Counted from the stretch's first letter, positions 18,886 through 28,218 are shown. The stretch: 64,000 nucleotides of DNA from an uncultured Clostridia bacterium (GCA_945912145.1 CAMEBF010000004.1:78357-142356), one strand, 5' to 3'. Translations and numbers: made by a program. The notes: a model not told the origin generated them from the sequence alone.

Positions 18886-20658
18886 TTATTTGACGGCGGC
18901 ACCGGTGTATTGGCTGTAGACATACGGCAAGGGATTGACGCGAACGCCGTCGAGCCAGACCTCAAAATGGAGATGATAGCCGGTGGAATTTCCCGTCGTA
19001 CCGATGGCGGAAAGCTGCTGTCCCGCCTTGACATAATCGCCGACATTCACACGGAACGAGCCTTCGAGCGCGTGCGCATAGCCCGTCACAACACCGCTGC
19101 CGTGGTCAACCCGGATATAATAGCCCCAACTGTAATGATAGGTCGCCATCACGACCACACCGTCGGCAACCGCAACAATGCGACGTCCGCGGCTCGAGCC
19201 GCTGTCAGACGAGCAAATGTCAATACCGTAGTGAGAATTCGACGGATTATAGCCCTGCGAAAGCCAGAAGCAGTTATCCGGCGCTGGCCAGATGAATGTG
19301 CCGCCCTGATCCCGCGTCAGACGAGGCGACACGGGGACGCTGTTGTTATCGACCGGAATGCCTTTCGTCCCGATTTTGATTAACGCATTTACGGGATCGT
19401 TCGCGTTGTAGCGGACAAGCTCTCGGGCGGAATCCACCAGAACGCCGTCGATATACGTATCGGTATACGAAACCACATCGCGTCCCGGTACGCCGGAAAC
19501 GATCGTCATCGTATCGCCGATATAAAGGTTATTGTCGTACTGCGAAACCGTGTCAAACGGCGTCGTCTCCACCTTGATATAGGTTTTCATTACCTTAACG
19601 GAAAGGTTTTTCTCCCCTTTCTTCATCAGTAAGGTGGAACCGACCGGAATATTTTCGATATCGAGCTTCGGATTGAGCTTTTTGAGCTCTGCTTGTGACA
19701 GGTTGTATTTTATGAGCAGATCGGCAATCGTCTCTCCTTCCTGCATGACGTGCTCGACCGCTTTGATCTTGTCTCCGGACATATAGTCGTACAGCTCGTC
19801 CGGAGTCCAGAGCATTTCGTTGTCGGGATAGAGCCCCACGACCGTCGTAACATTGTCCGCAAATTCAACCTTACAGTCATCGTCTGTCAGACCGTTCGTC
19901 TCAGCGTACTCGCTCAGCACGCGATTGCTGACTCTTGTGAATGTATCTTCACTATTTACCGCGCAAAGAAATTCGCCGCCGACATAAATGCCGCAGGCGT
20001 TGACGGTATTTTCGCTCACCGCCGCAATGATGCGGTTGCAGACCGTCTGCGTATCGTCAAGCCGGTTGACGGTCGTCAGCGTGACGCGGTATTCGGGCAG
20101 CGTGATGTCAATATCGCTTCCTACCGATTGAAAACGCTTCTGCGCCTCCTTTTCGGCAGCTTTATAGGCGTTTTCGTTTGCAACCGTGCCGACATCCTGT
20201 CCGTCCACCGTAACGGTAAGAGCGAATGTCAGCCCCTTGAACGTCCCGCCGAATGAAAACAGCACGAGCAAAGCAAGAATCGGCAGAACCGTGCTCGCAG
20301 CGGCGCGGTTAAAGCGACTGTGCGACGAAAAGGATTTTTTCACATAATGAAAGAAACGGTGGATGCCCTTGGACGGCTTGTCCCGGAATGCGGCAAGGAG
20401 ATTCGGGCATGCCCCTTTGACCTCCGACACGAACCGCTTACATTCGGAAGCAATCGCTTTGGCATATTTTTTGATGACTCTGCCGAAGAATGTGAACACC
20501 GCGATGAAGCACAGACCGATCATGCGGAAGAACTTTTTCAGAATCCTTGCGACCCCCCGGAAAAACGCGGCAAAGACACGGCGATAACCATCGCCGAGCG
20601 CGTAGATGTCAGCGTAAATCGACTCGCCGACTTTGCGTTCGGCTCTCTGTTTCTTCAT
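18886..20658 (-). CDS. Membrane-anchored M23 peptidase with LysM and G5 domains
   Basis: A 590-residue envelope enzyme likely to cleave peptidoglycan peptide bridges. In order: a basic cytoplasmic N-terminus (about 1-125), one membrane segment (about 130-150), a long linker, a LysM peptidoglycan-binding domain (QEGETIADLLIKYNLSQAEL, about 325-370), a G5 domain (about 375-450) and a C-terminal M23 domain with the zinc motifs HYGID and HLHFE. The ATG at 20658 has GAGG eight bases upstream; a GTG nine bases earlier is the alternative start. The cationic N-terminus of about 125 residues is long for the family. Both zinc motifs look intact, so the enzyme is probably active. Confidence 0.9.
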   Translation of the reverse strand: MKKQRAERKVGESIYADIYALGDGYRRVFAAFFRGVARILKKFFRMIGLCFIAVFTFFGRVIKKYAKAIASECKRFVSEVKGACPNLLAAFRDKPSKGIHRFFHYVKKSFSSHSRFNRAAASTVLPILALLVLFSFGGTFKGLTFALTVTVDGQDVGTVANENAYKAAEKEAQKRFQSVGSDIDITLPEYRVTLTTVNRLDDTQTVCNRIIAAVSENTVNACGIYVGGEFLCAVNSEDTFTRVSNRVLSEYAETNGLTDDDCKVEFADNVTTVVGLYPDNEMLWTPDELYDYMSGDKIKAVEHVMQEGETIADLLIKYNLSQAELKKLNPKLDIENIPVGSTLLMKKGEKNLSVKVMKTYIKVETTPFDTVSQYDNNLYIGDTMTIVSGVPGRDVVSYTDTYIDGVLVDSARELVRYNANDPVNALIKIGTKGIPVDNNSVPVSPRLTRDQGGTFIWPAPDNCFWLSQGYNPSNSHYGIDICSSDSGSSRGRRIVAVADGVVVMATYHYSWGYYIRVDHGSGVVTGYAHALEGSFRVNVGDYVKAGQQLSAIGTTGNSTGYHLHFEVWLDGVRVNPLPYVYSQYTGAAVK

Positions 20659-20681
20659 GCGGTTCACCTCATTTCTTCCCT

Positions 20682-20716
20682 ATTATACAATAACGGCGGG
20701 TTGATTGCAACCCGCC
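20682..20716 (-). promoter_or_regulatory. Promoter of the M23 gene nested in the upstream terminator hairpin
   Basis: Minus strand TTGCAA (20710-20705), 17-base spacer, TATAAT (20687-20682). The -35 box forms the loop and inner stem of a hairpin GGCGGGTT-N6-AACCCGCC (20716-20695), which is the only terminator-like structure after the ABC operon. Confidence 0.6.
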
Positions 20717-20739
20717 ATTCCAATTTCCATATGATTCTT

Positions 20740-21483
20740 TTACAAAACCTTTGCCAGAAAGCTTTGCAGGCGGTCACTCTGCGGATTGGTAAAGATCTCT
20801 TCGGGCGTATTCTCCTCGATGATCTTGCCGCCGTCCATGAAGATCACGCGGTCGGCAACCTCACGCGCAAATCCCATCTCATGTGTGACGACAACCATCG
20901 TCATACCCTCCGCTGCCAACGATTTCATGACCTCGAGCACTTCGCCGACCATTTCCGGATCAAGTGCCGAAGTCGGCTCGTCGAAGAGCATGACCTCCGG
21001 CTCCATACAGAGAGCGCGAACGATTGCGACACGCTGCTTCTGTCCGCCGGAAAGCTGACTGGGATACGCGTCCGCTCTGTCCTCAAGACCGACGCGTTTC
21101 AGAAGTGTCATCGCCTTTTCCTCAGCTTCCGCTTTGCTCTTTTTGAGTAGCTGCATAGGCGCGATCGTCATATTTTTCAGTACGTTCATATTCGCGAACA
21201 GGTTGAAATGCTGAAACACCATACCCATTTTCTGGCGATGCAGGTTAATATTCGTTTTGGGACTGGTAATATCCTCATCATCAAGAAAAATATGACCGTC
21301 CGTGGGAAGCTCCAACAAATTGAGCGAACGCAGAAACGTCGATTTACCGCTGCCGGAGGGACCGATGACAACAACAACTTCGCCTTTTTTGATTTCCACA
21401 TCAATGCCGTCCAGTGCTTTGACTTCCCCGTTGTTATAGTACTTTTTCAGTCCTGAAACCTGAATCAAAACATTATCGCTCAC
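20740..21483 (-). CDS. Polar amino-acid ABC transporter ATPase (first system)
   Basis: A 247-residue ATPase energising amino-acid import. Walker [10 protein letters not shown] (about 37-45), the Q-loop, ABC signature [11 protein letters not shown] (about 138-148), Walker [13 protein letters not shown] and the switch His in VVTHEMGFA are intact. It overlaps the permease gene by 11 bases. GlnQ-type sequence suggests a glutamine/glutamate/basic amino-acid group, but the substrate is not decided. Confidence 0.93.
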   Translation of the reverse strand: MSDNVLIQVSGLKKYYNNGEVKALDGIDVEIKKGEVVVVIGPSGSGKSTFLRSLNLLELPTDGHIFLDDEDITSPKTNINLHRQKMGMVFQHFNLFANMNVLKNMTIAPMQLLKKSKAEAEEKAMTLLKRVGLEDRADAYPSQLSGGQKQRVAIVRALCMEPEVMLFDEPTSALDPEMVGEVLEVMKSLAAEGMTMVVVTHEMGFAREVADRVIFMDGGKIIEENTPEEIFTNPQSDRLQSFLAKVL

Positions 21484-22210
21484 TCTTGCGCAGCCTCCTT
21501 TCCAGCTTGCCTACAAGCTTGGTCAGAATCACGACCATAATCAAATAGAGTCCGGCGACCGCAAACAACGGTAAATAGGGCGAAAATGTCCGGCTCCTTA
21601 TAATATCACCGACCTTCGTCAGCTCCTCTATTCCGACATAACCGGCAACAGAAGTTTCTTTCAAAAGAGCAATAAATTCATTACAAAGCGTCGGCAACAC
21701 GGTTTTAAACGCCTGAGGAATCACGATATGACGCATCGTCTGAAAATAAGTAAAACCGAGAGAACGGCCGGCCTCAAACTGACCATTATCCACCGACATA
21801 ATGCCGCTTCGGAAAATCTCGGCAATATAGGCGCCGGAATTGATTCCGAATATGATAACAGCGACCATAAAGCTGTTGTTGGAGGACTTGAAAATGATAA
21901 AATAACCGATCAAAAGCTGAACAACGACAGGAGTTCCGCGAATCACCGTCAAATACAGCCGACAGATTCCGTTTGCAAGCTTGAAAACAGCATAACCGAA
22001 GCCGCCTTTTTTAGCAAGCGATTCTTTATTCTTATCAAAGGAAGAACAGACGGCTGCGACAAGAATACCGATTACGATTCCCAAAATAACGGCAAAAAAT
22101 GTAATCCCGAGTGTCCTGCCTAACCCCTTTAAAAGCAGTTTCCAGCGATCCTCATTCAAAAAATTGAGCACAAATTGTTTTTTCAGGCTCTCAAAAGCTT
22201 CATCAAACAT
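21473..22210 (-). CDS. Polar amino-acid ABC transporter permease (first system)
   Basis: A 245-residue His/Glu/Gln/Arg/opine-family permease with about five membrane segments. Diagnostic are [17 protein letters not shown], the segment [23 protein letters not shown] and the EAA loop [22 protein letters not shown]. It is encoded after the binding protein and overlaps the ATPase gene. Confidence 0.93.
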   Translation of the reverse strand: MFDEAFESLKKQFVLNFLNEDRWKLLLKGLGRTLGITFFAVILGIVIGILVAAVCSSFDKNKESLAKKGGFGYAVFKLANGICRLYLTVIRGTPVVVQLLIGYFIIFKSSNNSFMVAVIIFGINSGAYIAEIFRSGIMSVDNGQFEAGRSLGFTYFQTMRHIVIPQAFKTVLPTLCNEFIALLKETSVAGYVGIEELTKVGDIIRSRTFSPYLPLFAVAGLYLIMVVILTKLVGKLERRLRKSER

Positions 22211-22245
22211 CAGAACGTATTGTTCCTCCCTTCACGAACAAAAAC

Positions 22246-22270
22246 AGGGCGAGTTGTTGTCTACCCGCCC
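22246..22270 (-). terminator. Intercistronic hairpin after the first binding-protein gene
   Basis: Minus strand GGGCGGGT, loop AGACAACA, ACTCGCCC (8 bp with one G-U), then TGTTTTTG. It probably causes partial termination or protects the upstream mRNA, so that the binding protein is made in excess over the permease. Confidence 0.6.
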
Positions 22271-22297
22271 CATTGTGAATATGAATCGGAATTAAAT

Positions 22298-23134
22298 TTA
22301 AGCAGCGGTGTTGGATTCGTCAACTACGCTTGCTCCATCAACTGAGCTAGGTTCAGCGGCATTGCCGTCCGAAGGAATGTATTTCTCAATAATCTGCTGA
22401 AGCGTACCATCTGCTTCCATCTCCTCCAAGGCCTTGTTGATGTCAGCGAGAAGCTCATCATTTCCCTTGGCAACACAAATGGCATAATCTTCATTTGTAA
22501 ATTCGGTATCCAGAATTTTCAGGCCTTCATTTGCTGCAACATAGTTCTTCGCCGGTTCGTTATCAATAATAACGGCGTCAACCTTACCGGTCTTGAGTGC
22601 TAAAACTGCTTCGGCGCCCGATTTGTACTTCACGACATTATCAGAACCGTAGCCGCCGTTTTCTTCCGTATCCGAAGCGTAAATGTCGCCGGTAGTTCCC
22701 TGCTGAACGCCGATCTTCATAGAACCGTCGCCCTTCAGGTCGTCAACAGTCTTGATTGCGGAATCTTCCGTAACGATAACAACCTGAACGCCCGTTGCGT
22801 AAGTATTCGAGAAATTAACACTTTCCAGTCTTTCATCGGTAACCGTCATACCGGCAACGCCGATGTCGTATTTACCGCTCTGAACGCCGGTGATAATGGA
22901 ATCAAATTCAACATTTTCAATTCTGAGCGTTTTGCCGAGCTTTTCAGCAATTTTCTCAGCAATTTCAACGTCGATACCGACGATCTTATCCCCTTCCATA
23001 TATTCATACGGAGGGAATGTTGCGTTGGTTGCCATGACAAGTTCATTTTTGTCGGACTTGCTGCAGGCCGAGAAGAGCACGCAGACTGAGAAAACCATGA
23101 CAAGCGCCAGTAAAACAGATAATACTTTTTTCAT
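22298..23134 (-). CDS. Amino-acid ABC transporter substrate-binding lipoprotein (first system)
   Basis: A 278-residue family 3 solute-binding protein. The signal peptide ends in a lipobox (FSAC) followed by SKSDKNE, so it is lipid-anchored. The ligand-binding fold begins with VMATNATFPPYEYMEGDKIVGIDVEI, and the conserved GVAGMTVTDERLESVNFS and GVQQGTTGD segments are present. A 120-base gap with its own promoter separates it from yerC upstream. Confidence 0.93.
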   Translation of the reverse strand: MKKVLSVLLALVMVFSVCVLFSACSKSDKNELVMATNATFPPYEYMEGDKIVGIDVEIAEKIAEKLGKTLRIENVEFDSIITGVQSGKYDIGVAGMTVTDERLESVNFSNTYATGVQVVIVTEDSAIKTVDDLKGDGSMKIGVQQGTTGDIYASDTEENGGYGSDNVVKYKSGAEAVLALKTGKVDAVIIDNEPAKNYVAANEGLKILDTEFTNEDYAICVAKGNDELLADINKALEEMEADGTLQQIIEKYIPSDGNAAEPSSVDGASVVDESNTAA

Positions 23135-23167
23135 GAGGTTTCGCTCCTTTTATTGAATTACGGTATG

Positions 23168-23196
23168 AGTATATCACATATTCATGCAAAATTCAA
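23168..23196 (-). promoter_or_regulatory. Putative promoter of the first amino-acid ABC operon
   Basis: Minus strand TTGAAT (23196-23191), 17-base spacer, TATACT (23173-23168), 34 bases before the binding-protein ATG. Confidence 0.65.
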
Positions 23197-23255
23197 CCCT
23201 TATTTTCCGTATAAATATACAAGATATGCTGAAAATCACAGCTCATTTTTACTGA

Positions 23256-23537
23256 TTATGCCTGATTTTTCTTCAAAAACCGTCGGTAGCCGTGTCCGTG
23301 CTGCACACAGCGGGAAACGCGGCTGAGTGTTGCGGAGGAGATATCCGTCTGGGCGATGATCTGCTGATAGGTTTTGCCTTCAAGAATCAGCTTCGCCGCC
23401 TCGACGCGCTGCGCCATCTGCTCCGTTTCCTTGATCGTACACAGATCCTCAAACAGCGCGCGGCAATCCTCGGGCGTCTGCATGGACGCGATCAGCTCAA
23501 AAAGCGCCGTCAGCATTTCATCATGATTGTTCGGCAT
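23256..23537 (-). CDS. YerC/YecD (TrpR-related) DNA-binding protein
   Basis: A 93-residue TrpR-superfamily helix-turn-helix protein. The recognisable segment is EQMAQRVEAAKLILEGKTYQQI followed by the recognition helix region TDISSATLSRVSRCVQHG. The family is common in Bacillota; its targets are mostly unknown. It lies 11 bases after the ATPase gene of the second amino-acid importer and upstream of the first importer, so it could regulate either system; that link is inference from position. Confidence 0.88.
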   Translation of the reverse strand: MPNNHDEMLTALFELIASMQTPEDCRALFEDLCTIKETEQMAQRVEAAKLILEGKTYQQIIAQTDISSATLSRVSRCVQHGHGYRRFLKKNQA

Positions 23538-23548
23538 AAGATCACCTT

Positions 23549-24307
23549 TTACAGATTTTCGAGCGACTTGCTCAAAAATGCTTTCATTTTTTCGGATTTC
23601 GGATTTCCGAAAACCTCTTCGGGGGCGCCCTCTTCCTCGATGATGCCGTCCGCCATAAAGATCACCTTGTCGGAGACCTCCCGCGCAAATCCCATTTCAT
23701 GCGTGACGACAATCATTGTGCTGTCGCCGTTTTTGAGATCCTTGATGACCCTGAGGACTTCTCCGGTCAGCTCCGGATCAAGTGCAGAGGTCGGCTCATC
23801 AAAACAGAGAATGTCAGGATTGAGCGCAAGTGCTCTCGCGATGGCGACACGCTGCTGCTGTCCGCCGGACAGTTCACACGGATAATTTTCCGTTTTATCG
23901 GTAAGCCCCACGCGGGCAATCAGCTTTTTGGCGTTCGCTTCGATCTCCTCCGGCGTGCCGATTTTCAGCAGCGACGGCGCAAGCGTGATATTCTTCAACA
24001 CGTTATATTGCGGGAAAAGATTGAAATTCTGAAATACCAGGCCGAAATGCAGACGGTTCCGGCGAATTTCGGCGTCGTTCATTTTCTTTCCGGCTTTTCC
24101 GTCGTAAATCTGTTCGCCGTTGACGGTGATCGTCCCCTCTTCCGCAAATTCCAGAAAGTTCAGACACCGAAGAAGCGTCGTTTTGCCGCTTCCCGACGAA
24201 CCGATGATGGAAACCACCTCACCTTTTTCGAGGCTGAAGCTGATGCCCCTGAGCACTTTGGTATTTCCGAAGCTTTTCATTATATTCTCAACTGCAAGTA
24301 CCGGCAT
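23549..24307 (-). CDS. Polar amino-acid ABC transporter ATPase (second system)
   Basis: A 252-residue ATPase with Walker [10 protein letters not shown] (about 36-44), signature [15 protein letters not shown], Walker [20 protein letters not shown] and VVTHEMGFA. It starts four bases after the permease stop and ends 11 bases before yerC. It is clearly a paralogue of the ATPase at 20.7 kb but not a recent duplicate, judging from many differences. Confidence 0.93.
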   Translation of the reverse strand: MPVLAVENIMKSFGNTKVLRGISFSLEKGEVVSIIGSSGSGKTTLLRCLNFLEFAEEGTITVNGEQIYDGKAGKKMNDAEIRRNRLHFGLVFQNFNLFPQYNVLKNITLAPSLLKIGTPEEIEANAKKLIARVGLTDKTENYPCELSGGQQQRVAIARALALNPDILCFDEPTSALDPELTGEVLRVIKDLKNGDSTMIVVTHEMGFAREVSDKVIFMADGIIEEEGAPEEVFGNPKSEKMKAFLSKSLENL

Positions 24308-24311
24308 AATA

Positions 24312-25025
24312 TCAACTCCTGAAATAGTCGAGCTTCTTTTCGACTTTATTGAACAGCACCGTCAGAATGCCGCTGAACAGCAGATAATAAACGGCGGTGA
24401 AGAACAGCGGCCAGATCTGTCCCGAAATACCGTGAGAGCCTTTCATAAACGCCTGACCCGCCCAGATAATCTCCTGAAGCGCGATGATACGCGCAAGAGA
24501 GGTATCCTTGACCAGCGTGATGATCTCATTGCTCATCGGCGGTACGATTTTTTTGATCATCTGCAGCAGCGTAACCTTGAAGAAAATCTGACGCTTCGTC
24601 ATACCCAGTACAAGACCCGCCTCCTGCTGACCGACAGGAACGCCCTGAATGCCGCCGCGGTAAATCTCGGAAAAATAGCAGGCGTAATTGATGATGAACG
24701 CGACTGCGGCCGCTAAAAAGCGTCCCGATTCGCCGCCTCCCCAAAGCTGTTTATGCAGAACAAGCCCTGGAAAATAGAATATAATCAGCAACTGAATCAT
24801 CAGCGGCGTACCGCGGATAATCCAGACGAAAATTCTGGTGATCTTGCTCAATGGCTTAAATTTAGACATAGAGCCGAACGAAATAATCAGCCCCAGTGGA
24901 ATCGCGCCCAGAAGCGTTACAAAAAACAGCTTGAGCGTCTGCAAAAAGCCCACATTCAGCGCGTTGAAGACAATAGGAAACTGTTCGGCGAATTTACCGA
25001 ACGTTGCCGATAAGGATTCCCACAT
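24312..25025 (-). CDS. Polar amino-acid ABC transporter permease (second system)
   Basis: A 237-residue permease with about five membrane segments and the motifs [17 protein letters not shown] and [19 protein letters not shown] start it at the ATG at 25025 ([12 protein letters not shown]) because AAGGGA lies about ten bases upstream; an in-frame ATG at 25052 has no ribosome-binding site and lies beside the intercistronic hairpin. Confidence 0.9.
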   Translation of the reverse strand: MWESLSATFGKFAEQFPIVFNALNVGFLQTLKLFFVTLLGAIPLGLIISFGSMSKFKPLSKITRIFVWIIRGTPLMIQLLIIFYFPGLVLHKQLWGGGESGRFLAAAVAFIINYACYFSEIYRGGIQGVPVGQQEAGLVLGMTKRQIFFKVTLLQMIKKIVPPMSNEIITLVKDTSLARIIALQEIIWAGQAFMKGSHGISGQIWPLFFTAVYYLLFSGILTVLFNKVEKKLDYFRS

Positions 25026-25059
25026 CGAATCGCGTCCCTTCCCTTTTGACATTCAAACA

Positions 25060-25083
25060 GAGGGTATACCGCAATATACCCTC
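25060..25083 (-). terminator. Intercistronic hairpin after the second binding-protein gene
   Basis: GAGGGTATA and TATACCCTC form a perfect 9-bp stem with a six-base loop between the binding-protein stop and the permease start. The U-tract is short (TGTTTG), so processing or partial termination is more likely than full termination. Confidence 0.55.
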
Positions 25084-25111
25084 TGTCAATCCATTCATTA
25101 TCAGTGTGATT

Positions 25112-25957
25112 TTATTTGATGATCGCAGCCTGAACGCCGTATTTCTCGGCAAGCTCATCCGTTGTGCCGTTCGCGGCACTGTCAACAAAGAACTGATTCA
25201 GAGCAGCCGTCAGGTCGGAACCGGTTCTGAAGCCGACGCCGTACTCTTCACTGTTGAGCGCAACGGTGTAGGTCAGGTTCTCGTAGCCCGTGCCTTCGCC
25301 GACCATCGCAGCCGCCATCAGGGAGTCGATGATCGCCGCATCTGCCGTACCGGCGGCAACTTCCATCAGAGCCGTAGCCTGCTTATCAACTTCCGTGTAG
25401 GTGAAGCCGTTTTCATCGGCCATTTCCTTACCGGCGGAGCCCGCTTCTACCGCAAAGGAAAGCTCTTTGCAATCCTCAGCCGTCTTGTATTTATCCGCAA
25501 CGTCCTTGTTCACAACAACGATCTGCGCGTTGTTGCAGTAGGCGTTCGAGCAGCTCATGGAGGACGTGACTTCGTCCGTCAGCGTCATGCCGTTCCATAC
25601 GCAGTCGATGGCTTTGCTGTTGAGCTCGAGGATTTTGGAATCCCAGTCAATCTCAACGAACTGAACCTCAACACCGAGGCTCTCGGCAAAAGCAGCCGCC
25701 ATATCGGCGTCGAAACCGATCCAGTTGCCGTTCTCATCCATGTAATCCATGGGCTCAAAGTCCGTGATACCGACAACAAGCGTACCTTTGTTCTTGACAT
25801 ACTCAAGGTCGGAGCCGGCTGCCGAGACATCTTCCGCTACAACCGCAGCGTCTTCGGTCGATTTCTCTTCCGGTGTTTTGGTTTCTTCTTTTGCGCAGCC
25901 CGCAAAGGTCAGAACCAGAAGCATAGCTGCCATTACAATCGCGATAAATTTCTTCAT
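25112..25957 (-). CDS. Amino-acid ABC transporter substrate-binding lipoprotein (second system)
   Basis: A 281-residue family 3 binding protein. The ATG at 25957 gives MKKFIAIVMAAML and a lipobox ending in AGC; upstream in-frame codons are not signal-like. The mature protein starts with an acidic linker (KEETKTPEEKSTED) and then the binding fold (GTLVVGITDFEPMDYMDENG, WIGFDADMAAAFA, WNGMTLTDEV). It is first in the order binding protein, permease, ATPase, yerC. Confidence 0.93.
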   Translation of the reverse strand: MKKFIAIVMAAMLLVLTFAGCAKEETKTPEEKSTEDAAVVAEDVSAAGSDLEYVKNKGTLVVGITDFEPMDYMDENGNWIGFDADMAAAFAESLGVEVQFVEIDWDSKILELNSKAIDCVWNGMTLTDEVTSSMSCSNAYCNNAQIVVVNKDVADKYKTAEDCKELSFAVEAGSAGKEMADENGFTYTEVDKQATALMEVAAGTADAAIIDSLMAAAMVGEGTGYENLTYTVALNSEEYGVGFRTGSDLTAALNQFFVDSAANGTTDELAEKYGVQAAIIK

Positions 25958-26002
25958 GATGTGTTTTCTCCTTTCGATGCGCCGAAGCACTTTGACGGTG
26001 CT

Positions 26003-26031
26003 ATTATACTTTATCAAACTAAAGTTGTAAA
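26003..26031 (-). promoter_or_regulatory. Putative promoter of the second amino-acid ABC operon
   Basis: Minus strand TTTACA (26031-26026), 17-base spacer, TATAAT (26008-26003), about 45 bases before the binding-protein ATG. Confidence 0.65.
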
Positions 26032-26123
26032 GTGTTTTTTGCAATTTTTTCGGTTTTTGTAGGATTTTCCAACATAAGTCCTGTTTTTTTGCATTCCTTT
26101 ATCACAAATCACAAAGAAATGCC

Positions 26124-26152
26124 GTATATTTCCGCCTTTGTCCCGCATACTA
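26124..26152 (+). promoter_or_regulatory. Sigma-G (forespore) type promoter of spoVAC
   Basis: GTATA (26124-26128), 17 bases, CATACTA (26146-26152), 21 bases before the spoVAC start. This matches the known sigma-G consensus (-35 GHATR, -10 CATNHTA), with spacing one base shorter than the Bacillus optimum. No sigma-A promoter is visible here. Confidence 0.7.
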
Positions 26153-26173
26153 TAGGTAAAGGAGATGCATATC

Positions 26174-26611
26174 ATGCCAAATCAGGATAAAGAATATCAG
26201 CAGATGACTAAAAAAGCGTCGCCGCCGTCACCGAAACTGAAAAACATGCTATGCGCGTTTCTCGTCGGCGGGCTCATCTGCACCATCGGCGAAGCATTCT
26301 ATATGCTCTATTCCCGCATTGGAATCAAGGAAGAGACGGTCAAGCTGTTGGTGCCTGTGACGATCATTATCATCACGGCGATTCTGACGGGAATCGGCGT
26401 CTTCGATAAGATCGCCAAGCACGCAGGCGCAGGAACGCTTGTCCCCATCACAGGCTTTGCGAACGCCGTTGTGTCCTCGGGACTGGAGTACACCACCGAC
26501 GGAAAAATCTTCGGAACCGGCGCAAAAATGTTCACCATTGCAGGCCCCGTCATCGTCTACGGCTGCGGCGCCGCCTCGCTGTACGGACTGATTTATTATT
26601 GCTTTTTGTAA
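26174..26611 (+). CDS. spoVAC: Stage V sporulation protein AC
   Basis: A 145-residue inner-membrane protein of the SpoVA channel that moves dipicolinic acid into the forespore and releases it at germination. I start at ATG 26174 (MPNQDKEYQQ), nine bases after GGAG; an ATG at 26165 is directly against the ribosome-binding site. The conserved core is PKLKNMLCAFLVGGLICTIGE, followed by three or four membrane segments and GAKMFTIAGPVIVYG. No other spoVA gene adjoins it; spoVAD lies 7 kb away. A hairpin (26630-26662) follows. Confidence 0.92.
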   Translation: MPNQDKEYQQMTKKASPPSPKLKNMLCAFLVGGLICTIGEAFYMLYSRIGIKEETVKLLVPVTIIIITAILTGIGVFDKIAKHAGAGTLVPITGFANAVVSSGLEYTTDGKIFGTGAKMFTIAGPVIVYGCGAASLYGLIYYCFL

Positions 26612-26629
26612 CCTTCCAATCTCATAAAA

Positions 26630-26662
26630 AGAGGCGGTCTCCGTTTTTTGGAGTCCGCCTCT
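26630..26662 (+). terminator. Hairpin after spoVAC
   Basis: AGAGGCGG-T-CTCC pairs with GGAG-T-CCGCCTCT around a T-rich loop. The stem is strong but no U-tract follows, so termination strength is uncertain. Confidence 0.5.
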
Positions 26663-26670
26663 GCGTTATC

Positions 26671-26770
26671 ATGTGCAAAGTTCAAAGTGCAAAGTGCAAT
26701 TTCGGAAGTGCTTCGCGCTTGGATTTATAAAAAACCTCCGGCGTGCCTGTAGGCAACGCCGTCAGGCGTT
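26671..26770. repeat. Partial heptad-armed hairpin element (AAAGTGC type)
   Basis: Left arm heptads GTTCAAA, GTGCAAA, GTGCAA, then core TTTCGGAAGTGC-TTC-GCGCTTGGATTTATAA and a hairpin built on GGCGTGCC and GGCAACGCC. The right arm is missing. The right edge touches the stop codon of the convergent DUF4097 gene. Confidence 0.75.
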
Positions 26771-27577
26771 TTATTGAGCAACGAGAATTTCCACATTACC
26801 CGAAACGGTCTCGAATGACAGATCGATGCCGCCAAGGCCGCAGCGGTATTCATCGCCCTGTTTTGTCGTTTCAAAATCACTTGAGAAGCTTCCGCTGACC
26901 GAATCGAGCTCCGCCGTAAAACCGGTGTCCTGCGGCAAAGAGAGTGTGATGCCTCCGCTGACGGAATCAAACGACGCGGATCGGGTGATCGTGCCGTTAA
27001 CTTCTGTCTTACCGCTGACGGATTCGCAGTCCAGCTCACCGACTGCCGTCCCGTCGAGTGAAATGCCGCCGGAGACAGTCTCTATATCCATTTTGTCCGC
27101 CTGCAGGCCGATCACGGTGACAGCACTTGAAACAGTCTCGACGGAAAGGTTCCGATAAAGTGTATCGGGCAGCGTGACGGTCAGCGTTTTGCCTCTTACA
27201 TTATTCGTGCCGAAAAAATTCCAGACCGTCGATTTGGCAAAATGAATCTCCAGCGTATCGCCCTGTTGACGGTAACGGAGTTCGTCTCCCTCTTTGATCT
27301 CATAATCTGCTGTTTCGCTGAATGTGATCGCATTGCCGGTTCCCTTTTCCAAAATGACGTCGCCCGCCGTCCATTCAATTTTGACTTCTTTGATGTCCGC
27401 GGTAATCGTACACGGCGTTGCGGTCGATGCAAAACCTGGCTCCTCTTTTGAAAAATTGAGACTTCCGAACGACACGATACCGCCGTTTCCCGCGACGATG
27501 CCGAAAATCATCACCGCCGTCAGCAGCAAGGCAATAAACGAATAGATCACAATTCGGATAATAGCCGATGTCTTCAT
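26771..27577 (-). CDS. DUF4097-family beta-strand repeat protein
   Basis: A 268-residue protein with one N-terminal membrane segment (about 5-30), then an extracellular beta-helix-like region made of repeats such as VSGGISLDGTAVGELDCESVSGKTEVNGT and DSVSGGITLSL (I cite only parts). The family typically sits with a DUF1700/HAAS membrane protein and a PadR regulator and is thought to form an envelope-stress or regulatory unit. Here the partner precedes it with ATGA overlap, but no PadR gene is present. Function unknown. Confidence 0.85.
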   Translation of the reverse strand: MKTSAIIRIVIYSFIALLLTAVMIFGIVAGNGGIVSFGSLNFSKEEPGFASTATPCTITADIKEVKIEWTAGDVILEKGTGNAITFSETADYEIKEGDELRYRQQGDTLEIHFAKSTVWNFFGTNNVRGKTLTVTLPDTLYRNLSVETVSSAVTVIGLQADKMDIETVSGGISLDGTAVGELDCESVSGKTEVNGTITRSASFDSVSGGITLSLPQDTGFTAELDSVSGSFSSDFETTKQGDEYRCGLGGIDLSFETVSGNVEILVAQ

Positions 27578-28206
27578 GACCGATCTCCTTTCAGGTCAAA
27601 CACGGCCTTGAGAACCCCCTCAAGAGCCGCACCGATGAGGAACATCACCCAGGTGACATACCAGGCGCCGGTAGCGAAGCTGATGATGAAATACAGCGCG
27701 ACAATCACCGCCCACAGCGCGGAGGAAAACGCCTTGAAAAGACTGTTCTCCTTGACAGGAACGGGAGCTGTCCCAACCGTCGCCGGTGCTTTCTTTTTGG
27801 TCATCGCGCCGAAAATAATCAGACCCGTCGCGACAGCCACCATGACGAACAGCAGTACGACGCCGATCTTATTCTCTGTCAGGATACACGGAACGGGACA
27901 CAGAATATAGAGCGCGACGGCAACCGCCAAAAGAACCGCGCTGCGTTTATTCGAGGCGCGAAGATCTTCTTCATCGTCGGCAGACGCAGCAATCGGCTGA
28001 CGCGCTGCGTTCAGAAGCGCGCCGACGTCACCGAGAGATACGATCGCCGAAGCGTAGGCTTCCTCTTCGCTCTTGCCTTCGTTCAGCAATTCCCGATAAC
28101 GGACAATCAGCCTTGAAGCGGTCTGCTCCAGAATGGCGGCGGAACGCTCGCTGTAGGGGATTCCCGCGAAAAGGCTTTCCGTATACGCACGGAGTTTGTC
28201 TTCCAT
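27574..28206 (-). CDS. DUF1700/HAAS-domain membrane protein
   Basis: A 210-residue protein with an N-terminal HAAS-like helical domain (about 1-75: YRELLNEGKSEEEAYASAIVSLGDV) and four hydrophobic segments in the second half. Its stop overlaps the DUF4097 start as ATGA, so the two are co-translated. Such proteins are usually preceded by a PadR-type regulator, which is missing here; a repeat element lies directly upstream instead. Confidence 0.8.
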   Translation of the reverse strand: MEDKLRAYTESLFAGIPYSERSAAILEQTASRLIVRYRELLNEGKSEEEAYASAIVSLGDVGALLNAARQPIAASADDEEDLRASNKRSAVLLAVAVALYILCPVPCILTENKIGVVLLFVMVAVATGLIIFGAMTKKKAPATVGTAPVPVKENSLFKAFSSALWAVIVALYFIISFATGAWYVTWVMFLIGAALEGVLKAVFDLKGDRS

Positions 28207-28218
28207 AATACCACCTTA

